Under the pieces are notes generated by a model. That model was given only the letters and a program-made list of their open reading frames with translations. It was not told the DNA's origin and made no database searches. A program made the position numbers and the translations under genes. A stretch of 64,000 bases of DNA from Candidatus Contendibacter sp. (GTDB lineage: Bacteria > Pseudomonadota > Gammaproteobacteria > Competibacterales > Competibacteraceae). Positions 63,933 to 64,000 of this stretch are shown here, in pieces (the first letter of the stretch is position 1; each line of letters starts with the position of its first letter). The stretch spans positions 23,054 through 87,053 of the forward strand of contig JARSSO010000031.1 of NCBI GenBank assembly GCA_029624765.1, written 5' to 3'.

Positions 63933-64000
63933 GATAGAGCTTTTTCTAGGCCGTGTTGACGTTCTATCGTAACCAAATCAATGCACAGGCGAAGTGGATA

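Overview
This is a high-GC bacterial window with proteobacterial gene content: recC, yejB/yejE, bpt/aat, cysTWA with cysB, gltBD, and serA of the type with one C-terminal ACT domain. Together these point to a gammaproteobacterium. The dense glycogen block (glgX, glgB, glgC, malQ) would fit a glycogen-storing lineage such as the Competibacteraceae, but that placement is inference. There is one tRNA gene, no rRNA, no CRISPR array and no recognisable insertion sequence. No stretch longer than about 300 bases lacks a gene.

Layout. 0.2-7.5 kb (+): a large protein acetyltransferase (patZ type), mobA, a DUF721 protein and recC without recB or recD beside it. 7.6-8.9 kb (-): a GTGA-coupled pair of small glycosyltransferases. 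8.96-11.8 kb: tRNA-Ala(CGC) with a terminator, then a lower-GC ATPase/partner pair that looks like a defence module, and a small HExxH protein. 11.8-14.6 kb (+): a GIY-YIG/DUF123 protein and the permeases yejB and yejE. 14.9-19.4 kb (-): a compact six-gene run consisting of a 50-residue membrane peptide, an FkbM methyltransferase, a RibD-reductase-like protein, a DUF482 acyltransferase, aat and bpt. 19.6-26.5 kb (+): a giant hybrid sensor kinase with three periplasmic solute-binding modules, coupled by a 4-bp overlap to a REC-HD-GYP-hemerythrin protein. 26.7-30.0 kb: a D-2-hydroxyglutarate-dehydrogenase-like flavoprotein divergent from serA, then a DUF2058 protein. 30.1-33.1 kb (-): the sulfate permease cysT-cysW-cysA. 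33.2-43.5 kb: glgX, a gene that reads as a Tus (replication terminus binding) homologue, cysB and glgB on the minus strand, then glgC, malQ and thiM on the plus strand. 43.8-49.9 kb (-): gltB-gltD.

The most unusual part is 50.06-63.93 kb (-): nine genes in one direction, overlapping or separated by at most 41 bp. In transcription order they are an arginine:glycine-amidinotransferase (AGAT) homologue, an ATP-grasp ligase, a 724-residue ParA/MinD-type ATPase, an HD-domain phosphohydrolase-like protein, a 979-residue STAND/NACHT-like NTPase with pentapeptide repeats and a propeller-like C-terminus, a protein with a degenerate P-loop (Lys replaced by Cys), a P-loop ATPase, an alpha/alpha-toroid-like protein and a radical SAM protein. 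I know of no described system with this combination. It mixes small-molecule chemistry (guanidine transfer, ATP-dependent ligation, radical SAM) with signalling or conflict-type NTPases, and is the best candidate here for an undescribed system.

Shared themes: sulfur (cysTWA, cysB), nitrogen (gltBD), serine (serA with its likely 2-hydroxyglutarate partner) and glycogen. cysB overlaps the end of glgB and is followed by the Tus-like gene, so carbon storage, sulfur regulation and possibly replication termination share one transcript.
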